A DNA stretch of 64,000 bases. Source: Paralichthys olivaceus. Taxonomy: Eukaryota > Chordata > Actinopteri > Pleuronectiformes > Paralichthyidae. The translations under genes were made by a program, and so were the position numbers. The stretch lies in assembly GCF_024713975.1 (NCBI RefSeq), contig NC_091111.1, positions 9,792,501-9,856,500 on the forward strand, read 5' to 3'. How positions within the stretch are numbered: position 1 is the stretch's first letter; every line of letters begins with the position of its first letter. The notes under the pieces were generated by a model, which was not told the origin of the DNA, searched no databases, and saw nothing but the letters and a program-made list of their open reading frames with translations. This document shows, piece after piece, positions 33,661-47,000 of this stretch.

Positions 33661-36600
33661 GAAGGCAGGGGAGGTGTCATGCCACGTTACCAGCCCTTGA
33701 TTTTTACTCTAGATTTGTTTGTATTAGCTGAATGTTGCTAACTTTGAATATGTGAAGTCTTGTGTTAACCCTCCCTGCTAACAGACACACCATGCTCTGT
33801 TTGGTGCATGGAATCACTGCTCTCTCAATGTTTACACTGCCAGCATCTCTTCTCACCACCACCTCTGTTATCTCAGGCAGAGGTCCTTTATATTACAGCA
33901 ACACATTCGCATCAAATCAAATACACTCCATTGTCTTCATGTGGACATTTGTCTCGGGCCAAAGTGTTGCAGCAGCTGCAGAACAGCACATTGTGTAACA
34001 GACAACAAAAAACAGTCCGCAAGGACATATCGTGTAAGACCCAGATGACATGACAACATGGTATATCTTAGCAGGAACTAGTCTCAGCCATCCCACACAT
34101 GAGCACAGACATGACTGTAACTACAGATCTGCATGAATCATCCTCCTCTTGCCTTCTGGCATCTCCTCCACCAGCACGACATTGTGACACTGTTGGATCT
34201 GGTCACATAATAAAGTCTCCTCTGCTCGGCCACAGTGAGAAGTCATGAGTGTTCACTTCTACACACAAATGTTGCTTTACATGAATCTTGCAGCCAGAAT
34301 ATTTAACATGGAACTCAAATCAAAGAATTTTTAATGTTGCTCGAAATTGTACCCAACTAATATACGGCTCACAGTTCGATGGAGGAACAGACAGTTCAGT
34401 TATATAAATAACTGATGAAGACTACAACAGATGCTGATTAGTCTTTCCCAATTCATGTACTGTTAGATTGTCCGTCACATTTTCCTGAAGGGTTTGGGTG
34501 CTGCCTTTTTTCTATATTTTGTTCAGTCAACTGTTTATAACCAAAACATATACAGTTTACTACCTCACAGTAATTAGTATCAGTTGAACAACTCCAGCTC
34601 TATATGTGTGTGAAGTAGCTGGTGTATTTTATACATGAGCCCTGAGGACTTGTGACTGGATTGAGAACAACATAGTTGCTTGGACCCTTAGTAATTAAAC
34701 AGGAGCACCAGACGTTAATACACAGGAGGGTTTGTAGTAATGGAAAAGCACTGTCAAGGTTGTTCAAAATATCTCAGGGAATTCAGATGAGGAAAAAGCT
34801 TCAATGCTTGTTACAGGTAAAGAAACAGAGAAAGGGGGAAATGAAATAATTGGATGCAAGCCTGCTGAAGCCCAAAGAGCAGTGCCAGGCTCAGTGAGAG
34901 TCTTTTCTGGATGGCTGCGCTTTTTTTCCGGGACGTGCCTAGACCCTTAACAAGTTCTCCACTAAGAGCGAGGCCGAGATGAACAACGGGGCCTGAAAAG
35001 TAGGAAGTGTTTATTAAGGAAGTGTGTATTATGTTCCCCCATGTGCACAACAACATAAAACAGCATACATGTATTTGAGCAAATAATCCAGACAAATTGT
35101 CTCAGAGCTGAAGTAGAAACAAGTGAACTGGTTCCTCAAAATCTCGAGGAGGCTTGTTTTTTTAAAAATACTCTCAGTGAAACTGAAGCTAATTGTGCTT
35201 TCTGGCGTTCACTCGTGTCACGTGTCTGAGACCGTGTCATCGCTTGTGGCGCAAGAGATATTTCCTGCCAGCCTTTGCCCTATTTAGAACAACCCAGCAG
35301 CCCCTAACTCACCAAGCTGTGCAAGAGCACTTCAGGGAGAAACATGCAAGTTACATAAACATTTGTCCGCGTTTGTGTGTGGACGAGGGGGTATGACGAT
35401 GCAGAGCCACTCTGACACATGGGTTCACAGCATCCATCCCCGCTCTGCTCGCAGCAGTCAGTGCCAAGAACAAAAACACAGAGACTCGCATGTGGTTATG
35501 AATTTTGATGCATCCTGTGTTTTTGTCATGGTGTTTGAAAAACATGCGTAATGCCGGCAGTTGTTAATGTATTTCTGCCACATTATGGCAATTTCGAAAT
35601 CACCTGGAACCATGAACCTCAGCCGTTTTCAAACCAGGCTCCACTCCAACGTCTGCTCTGCTGTGACATGTTGTCTGCCAGCTTTCATGCTCCACAGTAC
35701 TGCAAACATTAAACCATCTGCTGTTATAATGTACTGTTTCTTAATTAGCCGGTGTTAACTGCGTGTTAGTGATATAGACACACGGTTCATGGGCTATCAA
35801 AGCACACTTCAGTTTTAAGGTTGAACTACCGTCAGTGTGTCTCACTGGTGATTTGGGAGTTGTTACATTCATCAATGGATTCAGCCGACTGCTTTAAGAT
35901 GCAGCAGTAGGAACACGGTGACGTGGTGAGGGGGTGGTCTGAAAAGAGGCCAGTAAAGCTGTGTCACAGTAAAAAGAGAAGGACGCAGGGTTTGTCTGAT
36001 AACCCTTCGCTGTCTTGTTCAATTTTTTGATATGATGTTATTCCTGCAGTCCTAATTAAATCACTTGTCCCTTTTCCTTTGTTCCAGGGTGTGGAACGCT
36101 CTGACAGATAACTATGGCAACGTGATGCCTGTAGACTGGAAGACATCGCACACTCGCTCACTACACCTGCCCATCCTCAACCTCACAGATCATGAGGTAT
36201 AACACCCTCACAGTGTGTGGGGAAATGTTTGTTTGTCTTAATGTTCTTCCTTCCACCTGCTCAATCCCATTTTTGTTCTATCATCCATGTTCTCTCTTTC
36301 TCTCTCTCAATCCTTCCCTGATGGACAGAAGTTGGATAACCAGTCTCTTGATCTGTCTGATGATGAGGAGCTGAGGGAGCAGATGGATATGCACTCAATC
36401 ATCGTCTCCTGCATTAACGACGAGCCGCTCTTCACAGCTGAACAGGTGATACATGCATTCACACATATGTGCGTGAATTGAGCCCCTTTGTGTGAATTGT
36501 AACACATGGTGATTATAGTTTGATCACATGTAACTTTCATGAGAAGGAAACTCCAGACAGACTGAACTGAGAGGATCTAAAACAATGTTGCAGAATGAGT

Positions 36601-39600
36601 TTGATTAGATACCTGAAGCTGTTGTAACTATTTATATCTTAGAGCCGCACATACATTCCGTTTGACTACACATCGCCTCATATTCTCCTTTGGGCTTATG
36701 CAAACACTGGCTGTGGTGAGTAATGTGTGTGCGTTTGTTTTGTTTGTGGTGTTGTCTAGGTGATAGAGGAGATAGAAGAGATGATGCAGGAGTCTCCAGA
36801 CCCAGAGGACGATGAGAGTCCCTCCCAGTCCGACCTGTCCATGCTCTCTCAGGACCTCCACGCTCTGAAACGCTCCGGCTCCAACACCAGCTACGAGGAC
36901 CGTGAGTACCACGAGTACCACCGTGTACATTTACAGTGAAGAGAAGGAAAATCACAAAGCTTTTAAAGTAACTGTGCCCGTCGCCTTGTGAGCGCAATGT
37001 GCTTGCGCCTTTACACACTCGACAGAGCTTCACTCAATGAAGTGTGATAGGTCACATGCAGAAACAGCTACACACATGAGATACCATTCTTATGTAATGT
37101 GTAACAAATACAAACTGACAGCAGTTGTGTTATAACTATGTGTTATATAAACAACAGCATACATTTGGCCTGAACACAATTTCTATTCTCAGAGCTTATA
37201 CTGAGCAGCAGAACCCAATTTGCTTTCAGGCTGTAGATTTTATCTCAGTTATCTGTCTATATAATTACAGTATGTTGTGTGTTTATATAGTAGACTGCCC
37301 CTAATGAGTGCGACAAAGTGTATTTACAATATTTATACTTAGACATTTGCTCTATCAGGTCGATGAACAGGTAGTTAAACATATTAAACGAGACGTGTAA
37401 GTTTACATCTTTTTCCTTTTTTAAGTTGAAATGTCCAGAATTGAGTTGAAATAAACTTTTTTCCTTCTAAAAAGAGTTGTTTATCTGAAGGGTCTGTCTT
37501 TTTATACACCATCTCCAGGGCTGCGTCAGCTGTCTGTTTCTGAGCTGACTGAGACTCTGGAGGAAGTGGAAACAGCCATTCGCCGCTACAGCGAGGAGCT
37601 GATCCAGGCTCTGGCCCTGAGAGATGAACTGGAATATGAAAAGGAGGTACTAATTCTTTTCTGTGTTGCATCAATGTTACTACAACAAGGCAAGAACACA
37701 AACAAGATCTGTGTCTGTTGAGATTTTAAAAGCGGACAACCTTGACAAAAATTACCAGATTATTTTTTACAGCATTCAATTGAACTTAAAATCAACTTTA
37801 AAGTAATGCGTCATTTAAAGGACCCTTTGAAATGTTAAAAACACAGTTTTGAGAGTTGGATAATTTGAACATCTGTTGTGCAGTGAGAGCAGACTGCAGT
37901 GCTCACAGCGTTACACAGGTCAGTGAGGAAGGTCAGCGAGTCGCTGGCGGCTTCATTTTACATTTTAGTTTGGTCATGTGTTTATCCTAGTCAATTTTTA
38001 ACTCTAGATAAAAAGTGTCTTTGCCTGTGTAAATAAATGCAAAACGTAAATTTGAATGTGATGTTGAAATCAGCGTGAGTAAACCGGTTTTGTGTCTGAA
38101 AACAGGTGAAGAACAGCTTCATCTCGCTGCTGATCGACGTGCAGAACAGACAGAAGGAGCACCGCGAGCTGCTGCGCAAGAAGAAGAAAATCCGAAGTAC
38201 GACTACGACCTCATCCAACGGCCAGAGGACAACCAGCACGCACATACCCGGCACGGTGAGTCATGTGATGATGACAAGTGAAACTGACATATTAACGCAA
38301 CGCACTTGTAGTTATAATTAGGATGATGAAGACCTGACTGTTTGCATGGGGAAGCTGCTTATTCCAGCCCTGGGTTTGTGGCTAGACTTTTCCTTCTATC
38401 CTCTGTAGATACCTCCTTATCTCTCTTCATGCTCTTCCTTTCCCCTCTTTCCTCTCGCTCCTTTTAGCTCCTCACTTTGGAGGGACTCTCCAATGTCATT
38501 CAAAATGGTCTCCGTCAAACCTTTGGCAACACAGGAGGGGACAAACAGGTGCCCCTGCTTTTTATTCCCACTGCAGTAAAAATCGGTTTAATTTTTCTTT
38601 CTTTCTTTCCACTGTGGCACGTTTGTTTTCTTTTCTACAGCTTCCATCGCTGGCGTTTGGTGTGTTCTGTCATTTCTTCAGTCTGTCTCATCTTTGTGGT
38701 TGATTTTTCATTTTTTTTCTTCACTTCATATTTAAAACTTGATTTCAACAAAGCATTAATCACTCATCATTTTTATTTTGCAGATTTTCCTGTGTCATAA
38801 TCCCATTTTCCTTTGTTTTAAACCAGAATGATACTGTTACAAAATCTGTGCTTTTAGATTTTTTTTTAATAGGCCCCTGAATGGCTAAAACCATTGAAAT
38901 CTTCATTTATCATATATTCACATCATCTACATATTACGCTGGAAAACTGCATATTTTATACCGTTGTCACGAGTTATTCCTAATGTTCTTCTCAGTTTAA
39001 ATTAGATGACTCTAATTCAAATATGAAGTGTCATTGTTTTTTTACATGATGTTTTCCTCTCAGTACCTGACCACAGTTATCCCTTATGAGAAGAATGCTG
39101 GCTCCCCGTCAGTAGAAGACCTCCAGATCCTCACAAAGAGTGAGTGCACCCACACACATGCACAGACACACATAATGACCAAAGTTAGATGTGGTCATTT
39201 TATTTGTTTTCCCTCAGTTCAAAATATAACGCACTGCTTTCTCTCTCTCTCTCTCTCTCTCTGCTAGTCCTCCATGCCATGAGGGATGACAGTGAGAAGG
39301 TACCTGCTCTGCTTACAGACTACATCCTCAAAGGTAAACACACTTAACTGTAGTTAAGTCAACATTGTTTCTCACAGCAAAAGTCTTTCAGGAGGAAAAT
39401 AATTAGTTCCTAACAAGCGACACATATTTAGAGATAAGTGTGTCACAGCCTGTCGACTTTTTATCCCTGTTGAGACCTGGTATGAACATCTGTCCTGAGA
39501 TCCGAACATTCGGACCACATTCAGAGATGGTCTAGGCAACATCCTTTTTACTTTTTGAAAGCAAATGCATCCTGGGCCACATATGAAAGAACGCCTGCTC

Positions 39601-40500
39601 AGCTGACGTCCTCTGACCTGCCACAGTTTCAAATAAATCAAAAGTATGCTCATGCTGCTCTGTGACCATCCATTGTTTTTTTTGTAGTCACTGACACCAT
39701 GTAATGATTTCTTTCTTTCTTTTTTTCTTAAATTCTCAAACATAAATTATGTAAGTGTTTATTTGCATTGAATGGGGAAGTGAGATCCGATCGCAAAACA
39801 CATGAGACGCATTCGGAATGCATTTTAGAGCTTAACTCTGTCAGCTTGTGATCAGATCTCTCAGGACGGGTGTTAATACCAGGTCTGAACGGGACCTTTG
39901 ATTGTTTCACCTGGCAACGCAGAGAAAAGAAAACAGTAACACCAAATGTTTAATAAAGGAAGAAAACAGATTCTTTTCTTGCCGCACTTCACTGTTGACC
40001 ATGTACCTTCCTTGTCTCTCGTCTGTGCTGCACTGTCCTTAGCTCTGGTATGAGAGCAGTGGAAACTGAGGTTTGTGAGGCACTGGCACATTAACACTGA
40101 CTCTTCACCTTCAGCCTTCAACTCTCAGCCCCTTTTCTCTTTCTCTCTCTTTCTTTCTGTGTAGTAGCACTTTCTTCCTCCCCCTCAAAGCAGAGGCCTC
40201 CACTCTCTTGCTCTTCGCTGTAGCGCCTGTCACGCCGCGCAGTGCTTGTGGCCGCACTACACCTTCCCCAAAACGCCCCGAACACACTCACACACATAAT
40301 ATCCTTTTAACTGTGATCTTGTAGCATCAGCTGTTCTCATCCGCTTTTCATCAGTAGCTTGTTTCCTCACTGACCACCACCCCACACTTCTCCCTCTGGT
40401 AGATGCTCTTCCATCCTTCATAGATCTCACTGCTTTCACCGAACAGCACAGCTGATCAACAAGTCAACTTTTTGTCTCCACAGTTCTTTGTCCCACGTAA
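32958..40500 (+). CDS. fez2: Fasciculation and elongation protein zeta-2
   Basis: Cytosolic adaptor of the FEZ family, which links kinesin-1 transport and autophagy-related partners. Coding exons: 32958-33268, 36088-36196, 36329-36445, 36760-36901, 37519-37646, 38106-38255, 38468-38548, 39064-39139, 39268-39333, 40484-40500; 398 residues, in phase. Exon 1 carries DWQDFNEF and SFKSMEDLVHDFDEKLTVCFRNYN (family N-terminal block). EVWNALTDNYGNVMPVDWK, DDEELREQMDMHSIIVSC and NDEPLFTAEQ|VIEEIEEMMQESPDPEDDE are FEZ2-like. A coiled coil (SELTETLEEVETAIRRYSEEL...VKNSFISLLIDVQNRQKEH) follows. The C-terminus YILKVLCPT is the family ending, with the last six codons in a 17-base exon. DWQDF and DNYGNVMPVDW separate it from FEZ1, although exon 7 is FEZ1-like. 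Confidence 0.95.
33620..33657. repeat. (GT)n microsatellite in fez2 intron 1
   Basis: About 19 GT units. Confidence 0.97.
39239..39261. repeat. (CT)n tract forming the polypyrimidine tract of fez2 exon 9
   Basis: An uninterrupted CT run directly precedes the acceptor ctgctag at 39261-39267, so a length-variable microsatellite serves as splice signal. Confidence 0.85.
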
Positions 40501-43305
40501 AAGCCAAAGGCGAGGCCTCATGTTTCCAGGACCTTCCACTGGACCATCAGAAGAGGGTTGATCTGGTAATCTGGAAGAATCTAGGCGATGGATTAAAATC
40601 CAAACCTCCTTTGTGGTATTTTTTTTTTTCCTCTGCCACATTGTTGTTCCTAAAATTTTAACTCTAGATATAACTCCCTGCTTTGTAAAGTTATTTTTAA
40701 TCCTTTAATTTTTTCTACGACCTTCTATTTCCTGACTGTAAGATGACTTTGTCTAATGATGCCAGTATTAGTCTGAACACCTCACTTCCTGATTTGCCGG
40801 TGGCTCTTGAATGATGAAGGGTCAGGGAAACATGTCAGTGTTCTGTTTTTTACTTTTTTGATTCTGTGTGAGGGAACTGTTGTCCAGTTCATTTTGTATG
40901 TTTTATTAATTTGCATCTGTCTAGTTCAGTCCTTGCACAGAAAACACATACTGGTTGAATCTCTGGATGTTAAAAGAGCCAGCCAAGTCTCTATTAATTA
41001 TAAATCCTGTTTTTCCTGCTTGGAAAACTTAAAGTAAGCCCTTTAATTTAAAAATCATTGTAGCACCTACTGTGTTTGCATGTCAGTTTTAAGTTGATGC
41101 TGAATATTAGCTGTTATTTTGAATGTTCAAAGGAAATATTTTGTATACTATCATTGCAGTTTTGGGATCGTTTCACTTTTTAAAAAAAGGGAACAAAGTG
41201 ATTAGACTTAAAAAAAAAGGAATTGCTGGATGAACAAACATGTATAGAATATTTTTGGATAAGTTTTTTTTATGAGATTAGGGACTTGCCAGTCACTACT
41301 TTTGTGACCACGTCGCAACATCGTTTTGTAAATGCTGCCCGTTGACCTCTGAACCCTCGAGTAGTGACCCCATCCCAAATATCATCATCACCTCCTGTGA
41401 GTCATCATCACACGAGTCTGCAGATACCTCATGTATTGCATTTTTTTGCATCTGGTTGTATCTTTGGATGAATAGTGTAGTTAAGGTTTTGTCAGATATG
41501 ATAATTGTGTAGCTTCTATAATAAGTTATGAGTTTTCTCTCTTATCTGTTCTGTAAACTTTAGGGATTATGCAGTAGCACTTAAGTCACTGTAAGTGTTC
41601 TGGTTGTGTAGTGGTGGAATATGTGATGAGCGTACTTTAGAGTGTGTCTCACTAAGTGTTAGACAAGGCTTAGGAACTTAGGCAAGTGGCACAGAAAACC
41701 TGTTCCACTGCATTTTTGTCATCATGTATCCCGTTCCATCTACTTATCAGTCAGCATGCAAATTAAGAGTCGTAAAAGGACACTCCACTAGTTTCCACAC
41801 TTTCCAAACAAAAATCAAAACCAGAGGAGCTTTGTCAAAGTCGAGACTTAATGTTTTTCTTGGGCTTAAGAGTACAACATTTACAACTAAGTACTGACTG
41901 ATTAAAACTTACGGCATGGAGATTCAAAGATGCCAGTGTTAGAGTCTAACAAAAACATGGCATCAAGTTGCATTGTGGTCAACGTAGTATCCATGTGATG
42001 GGCTAAAAATCAGGTATCTCATCCTCGGCCTCATCAGTTTTAACCGCTTTGTTTTTAGTGCATGTCTGTAAAACCATGTAACACCAAATCTAGTGTAATC
42101 TTAGGTATGCAATCAGGTGAACCAGAGTCTGTCGGATCAGGTCCAGTCGAGCTCTCCGATACGATTGTACAGGTTTAAAATCTTGTTTAGAACTCTACTG
42201 ACTACAATCCCTGAGTCTGTGATTCTGACATTGTAACATCTAAACTTCAACTTCTTGCACTTTTGTCTTTTTCACACTAAATCTCATCTAAAACACCCGG
42301 AGCAGATGGAGGCGATCATGGTAGCCTCTTGACTAAATCAGGGTAGCATTACACATGCTGCATATGTCACGTTTGTTTGAAACGGTTCTAAAAGCCCTCA
42401 GCAATAGTAGTAGTATTAGTAGTAGTAGTACTGTAGGTGTAGCCAGCAGTTTAATGACACATACGACGGCCTCTCAGTAGCATCTGCTTGTTGTAGCAGT
42501 AACAGTTAGTGGCAATAACATAAAGTTGTAACAAGAGGAAAAAAAGGGCAGATGAGGAAGAAAAAGGGGCGATAAAGATAAACATGCGGTTTGGGGAAGA
42601 TTGCACGAAGGGTTGACATTTTCCTCGTGCTATATTTAACTATTTATATGTACTGATGCCAGCTTTGAAAACATTCACTGCCTAGCATGTGCTGCATGCA
42701 CTTTACTGCTGCGAACAGATTCTTCATCATTTTTGTTTACAGATATTTTGATATCACAAGAAAAAGGAAAGTGCATGTTGGAAGGTTTTAGGTTTTGAAA
42801 TAGGGAACGGAAAACTCGAGGGTGATTCATGAGCCTTTTTAAGAAAACATCAATCAGCTGATCATAATCTGGGAAATAAAATTTCAGAGAAAATTGTTTT
42901 GACACCAACTTTGTAAATGAACTTTTTATCTTCTAATGAAATGGCAGTCAACTTGGAGGTCACTGCAATATCTAATCTCGGGCCTGAGCCGCTCTCCTAG
43001 CAGACATATCAGTGTATCTACAATTTAGAGATTTATATTTATATAAATGTACGACAGAACAAGCAACAGAAAAAAGGAGGCTGCCTTTGTAAATGCCTGA
43101 AACCTTTTTGTACTAGTTCCTGTTTTTGTTTTTAATGCAATATAATTTCCCCGTTTCATGTTTACTGTCTTGTGTGGTACTGCAGTATATTAATTTATTA
43201 TGTAAATGTTAATTTTGTAACTTTATTGTTGACTGTAATGGTACAAGTGTTTGTGACCACATTGCATTGCATCTCATTTCAAATAAATTGATATGTGAAG
43301 ACTTG
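40501..43305 (+). other. fez2: fez2 3' UTR with polyadenylation signals
   Basis: No coding frame. AATAAA at 43282-43287 follows a U-rich stretch and is the best candidate end, giving about 2.8 kb of UTR; another AATAAA lies at 43509-43514. A short AGT trinucleotide run is present at about 42406-42432. Confidence 0.6.
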
Positions 43306-43880
43306 AATGTGGTTTGGATTCTCTGTGTAAATCATGAAGCACATTTCCATCACAAACATTGCTCACCATTTTTATTAAAACAATTGTGTTTTTTGGGGGG
43401 TGCAGATTCAGGAAATTATGTATGACTTTCTGTAACATGCTTTGACGTTTCCTTTTTGATTTTTTTTAAAATAAGGCTTATTTAGTTCACAGATATTAAT
43501 TGGTACCAAATAAATTGATTGAAATCCTATGGAATGGTGCAGGTTTTTGTGTCAGAGCTGCTCAGTGTTCACAGTCCATGCTCACCAGGGAATTGCACCT
43601 TCTGTGTACATGGTTGTCTCAGTTACAGGCCCTCATGGCTCTTTGCAAGCTGCAGCCGCAAGATTAATTCAAGTTCCCTGGGATCCATTACATAAACACA
43701 ACACATTTTGGTTTTCCTTCACCAACAAGCACCCAAAGCATACCACTAGTGTTTGTATGTTGTTATATATGGAATATAAAACAATGCTTTCTCATTGATG
43801 AGGTGACCATTGATCACCAGATTTTCCACAACAGCCTTTACAACCTTTGATGTATTCATGTGCCACTTCTGAACTGTGAC
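43306..43880. other. Spacer fez2-drc3
   Basis: AT-rich with a secondary AATAAA (43509-43514). No gene seen. The last 150 bases before 44033 are probably the drc3 promoter. Confidence 0.5.
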
Positions 43881-43919
43881 AACAAAGGCAGCTGCCTTTA
43901 AACAGTGTGGAAACATAGA
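43881..43919 (+). promoter_or_regulatory. 31-bp ciliary-gene-associated element upstream of drc3
   Basis: The unit (43884-43914) starts with the 16-bp perfect palindrome AAAGGCAGCTGCCTTT and ends AAACAGTGTGGAAAC. Its end lies 119 bp before the drc3 ATG. GGAAAC (43909-43914) and GACAAC (43878-43883) match the RFX X-box half site RRNRAC. The same unit occurs upstream of dnai1 and at 48754-48790. A regulatory role is inferred. Confidence 0.5.
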
Positions 43920-44032
43920 TGCCACCAGAAGCATGATTTGAGCTTGCTACTACTGCTAAAACGTGTTGTTTAGGCAGAAGTATTTTGCGTTCGAAAATTT
44001 CAGTGAAGTGAAGCGACCCAACCAACAGTAGC

Positions 44033-47000
44033 ATGAGCTGGCAGTTTGCACCTCAACCCATTTTGATGGATGACGAGGTTGTGCAGAAGGCAGTGGATGA
44101 GCAGATTTCTCAAGATCAGGCTGGGAGAATTGCCAGGAATGAAGTCTCCACTTTATATCTGGACTTCAAATGTAAGAAAAAACATGAAAAGAAAAATATC
44201 ACTGTATTAAAGTGAATTGTGCTTAGGTGTGTGTGATATCGTCTGTTCACAGACATCCTGAAGATTGAACACCTATGGGACTTCACATCCTTGACCAAGA
44301 TTAATTTAAACAACAACCTAATAGAGAGGATTCGGGGCCTGGACAATCTGGTGAATCTGAAATGGCTCAGTAAGATGAAGTTTTGTATTTGCATTGTTCA
44401 TGAAATGGTTTAAATAGAGAAAAGCACATACTGAGCACAACAACTACCAAGAATAACCAACATCATACTGAATGTGTCTTTTAGATCTGTCATTCAACAG
44501 AATCGAAAAAATCGAAGGCCTGGAGACTCTGCAGAAGCTTGAAGTTCTGAATTTGACCACCAATAGAATCTCTGTCATTGAAAACATCTACCATCTTGAG
44601 AAACTCACCCATTTCTACATTTCAAACAACCTCCTTGAACAACTGGATAATGTAAAAAAAAAATCCCTTTGTCTGTCACATATATTAAACGTACAATAGT
44701 GTGTAACATTTGTGTACTGCAGTATCTTTACACAACATATACCCTAATGTAATTCAAATTCATTTTAAAGGTGCTCTCTCTCAAGAAAGTTAAGAAACTG
44801 GGCGCCCTCAACCTATCTGGAAATCCATTGTCAAAGAAGGATGATTACAAATTATTCATTGCTGCCTTCTTTCCAAACTTGACGTGCTTTGACTACAAAT
44901 TAATTAGTGCGGAGACTGTAAGTATAAATAATGATACAGTTGTAATCCATTGTTTTCTGCTTTGAAGCAAACATATATCAAACATATATTTTATAGCTAA
45001 TGTTCTTTAAAGCCATGACAATGTCTACGTCTCTTTTCGTGTTGATATTGTATTAAAACTGTCTGTGCAGAAAAAGGAAGCATCTATCAAATACTCCAGT
45101 GATGTTGAGAAAATGAGAAAAGAAGAGCTGCAGAAACAACAAGCTGATGACGCTGAGCAAAGCCGGAAAGAGGAACTCCAATTACACATGGTAACCTAAA
45201 GCTCTTGTTCACTGTCCACTGAGCTCTCAAATTTGCAAAAGTGTGACAGGTCAGTTCTTTTGTCCTACAGGACGCCTTTGTGGAGTTCCTGAATGGATCT
45301 AATCTGTTTAAGAGCATGTTCAAAGATGATCCAGAAGCAGAGACACTACGTTCTGTGACAGAAGTGGCTGATCTGCTTCAAAGATATCCATTGATTGTTG
45401 GCTTTCTCATCCGTGCGGGTGTATTAATGACATATTAATCTGGGAAATCAGTCCTTAAATTCCTTGACCCAACATTTACATTTGAGCAGCAAATGGTGGA
45501 ACTTTGTGAGCAGTTATTGGAAATAGGCTTGGCAGAGCATAAACAAAGAGAGGCAGAGGTAAACTCCTTCCTCAGTGGTCGCACAAAAGTTCTGACAGAC
45601 TACAAGAAGGAAGCATGGCACAAATTGGAAGAATTTGAGCAAGAACAACACCAGGTGAGCTGGGCCATACATAACGTTTCTAAAGGACTTGCACTTTGTA
45701 ATTTAAACAGATAATAACTCATTAAATCTGAAAAATAATTAGTAGATAAACATCGCTAATGACACAAGTGAATTTTCCTGGTGTGGAATCTATAAAGTTG
45801 ATCATTATTTTATGCCTTTCTAGAGGATGGTGGAGTTGCAGCTGATATCAGACTCAGACAAACTGCAGGTCAAGATCAGCCACTGCGTTGATTCAATCAA
45901 CAAGTTCTCAAACAGCCAGATGTCACTGGAGCTTAAGCTCAGCAGCCAGTTGGACGTAAGTGTGTGTGTGTGTTTATGTAAGCTGACAGTCAATTATTTT
46001 TAGAATTTAGTCATTGGAGTTGAGCTGCTTTTCATGTAACTGTACAAATTATTAAAGATGCTATAGATTTAGATTAAATATTATATATATATATATAAAG
46101 ATTATTTTTTTCATTTCAGGACCTCATCAAAGAGTTGGACATCAACATCTCAGACATGGTTAGCAGCTTCACTGACAATGCTAAAGGAATATATCCTTTT
46201 CATTTGTTGAGACATTGTAAAGTCACTTTTTATTATATTTAAATGAGAGACAATATCAAGCTACATCTTAATACAATGCCAGATTAATGCACCAAAGCAT
46301 AATGGCAAGAACTAACTCTGTCTACCATGATGAGGAATCAGAAGATTTGAATTTAAACTTGATGCATCAAAGAGACCAGAAAGTGCAACAATATACAAAC
46401 GCTAACAGAGTAAAGTAGTAGTCTTACCCTGACTTGTGAACAAGATCTTAAGAAACCACCTTCACTTTCTCTTAATCCAATTTGACCTGGATTCTATTTA
46501 AATTGAGTCCTACTCCCGTCAACTGATTTCCCTGTCGATAATTAAGTCCTGTGTAAATTACATCTTTAACACAATCATACATTTGCCCAATGTCGAGATC
46601 TGGAGGATAATTATCATCAGGATATGCAAGATATTGCTTCGGCAACTCTTGAGAAAGTGGCCTCGGGCAGTGTGGAAGAGGACATGTCAGGTGACGTTAG
46701 ATGGGTAAGTGTTAAATCTTTTGTACCAAACTGGCTAAATGACAGGATTATAGTCACTGTAGACTGCTATAGCCTCATAGTAAAAGCACTGATTACTGCA
46801 TGTCACTGTCTGCACACTGACATGTGACACTCCAGTGTCATTCTATAGCCAATACTGTTAAAACCACATTTTCTTTCTCACTTCATGTTATATAGAGCAG
46901 AATTATAATCTAATGTCAACGCTGATGATGGAGATTAATCTCAATTGGTCAGATGATGCAAACACATGTGTCATTACCAGTGTCAGTGCCCTCACCCTCT

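Noticed and set aside
46191-46230. Read-through of drc3 exon 9 into YPFHLLRH and stop
   Set aside because: This is the start of the U12 intron; the conserved protein continues at 46581.
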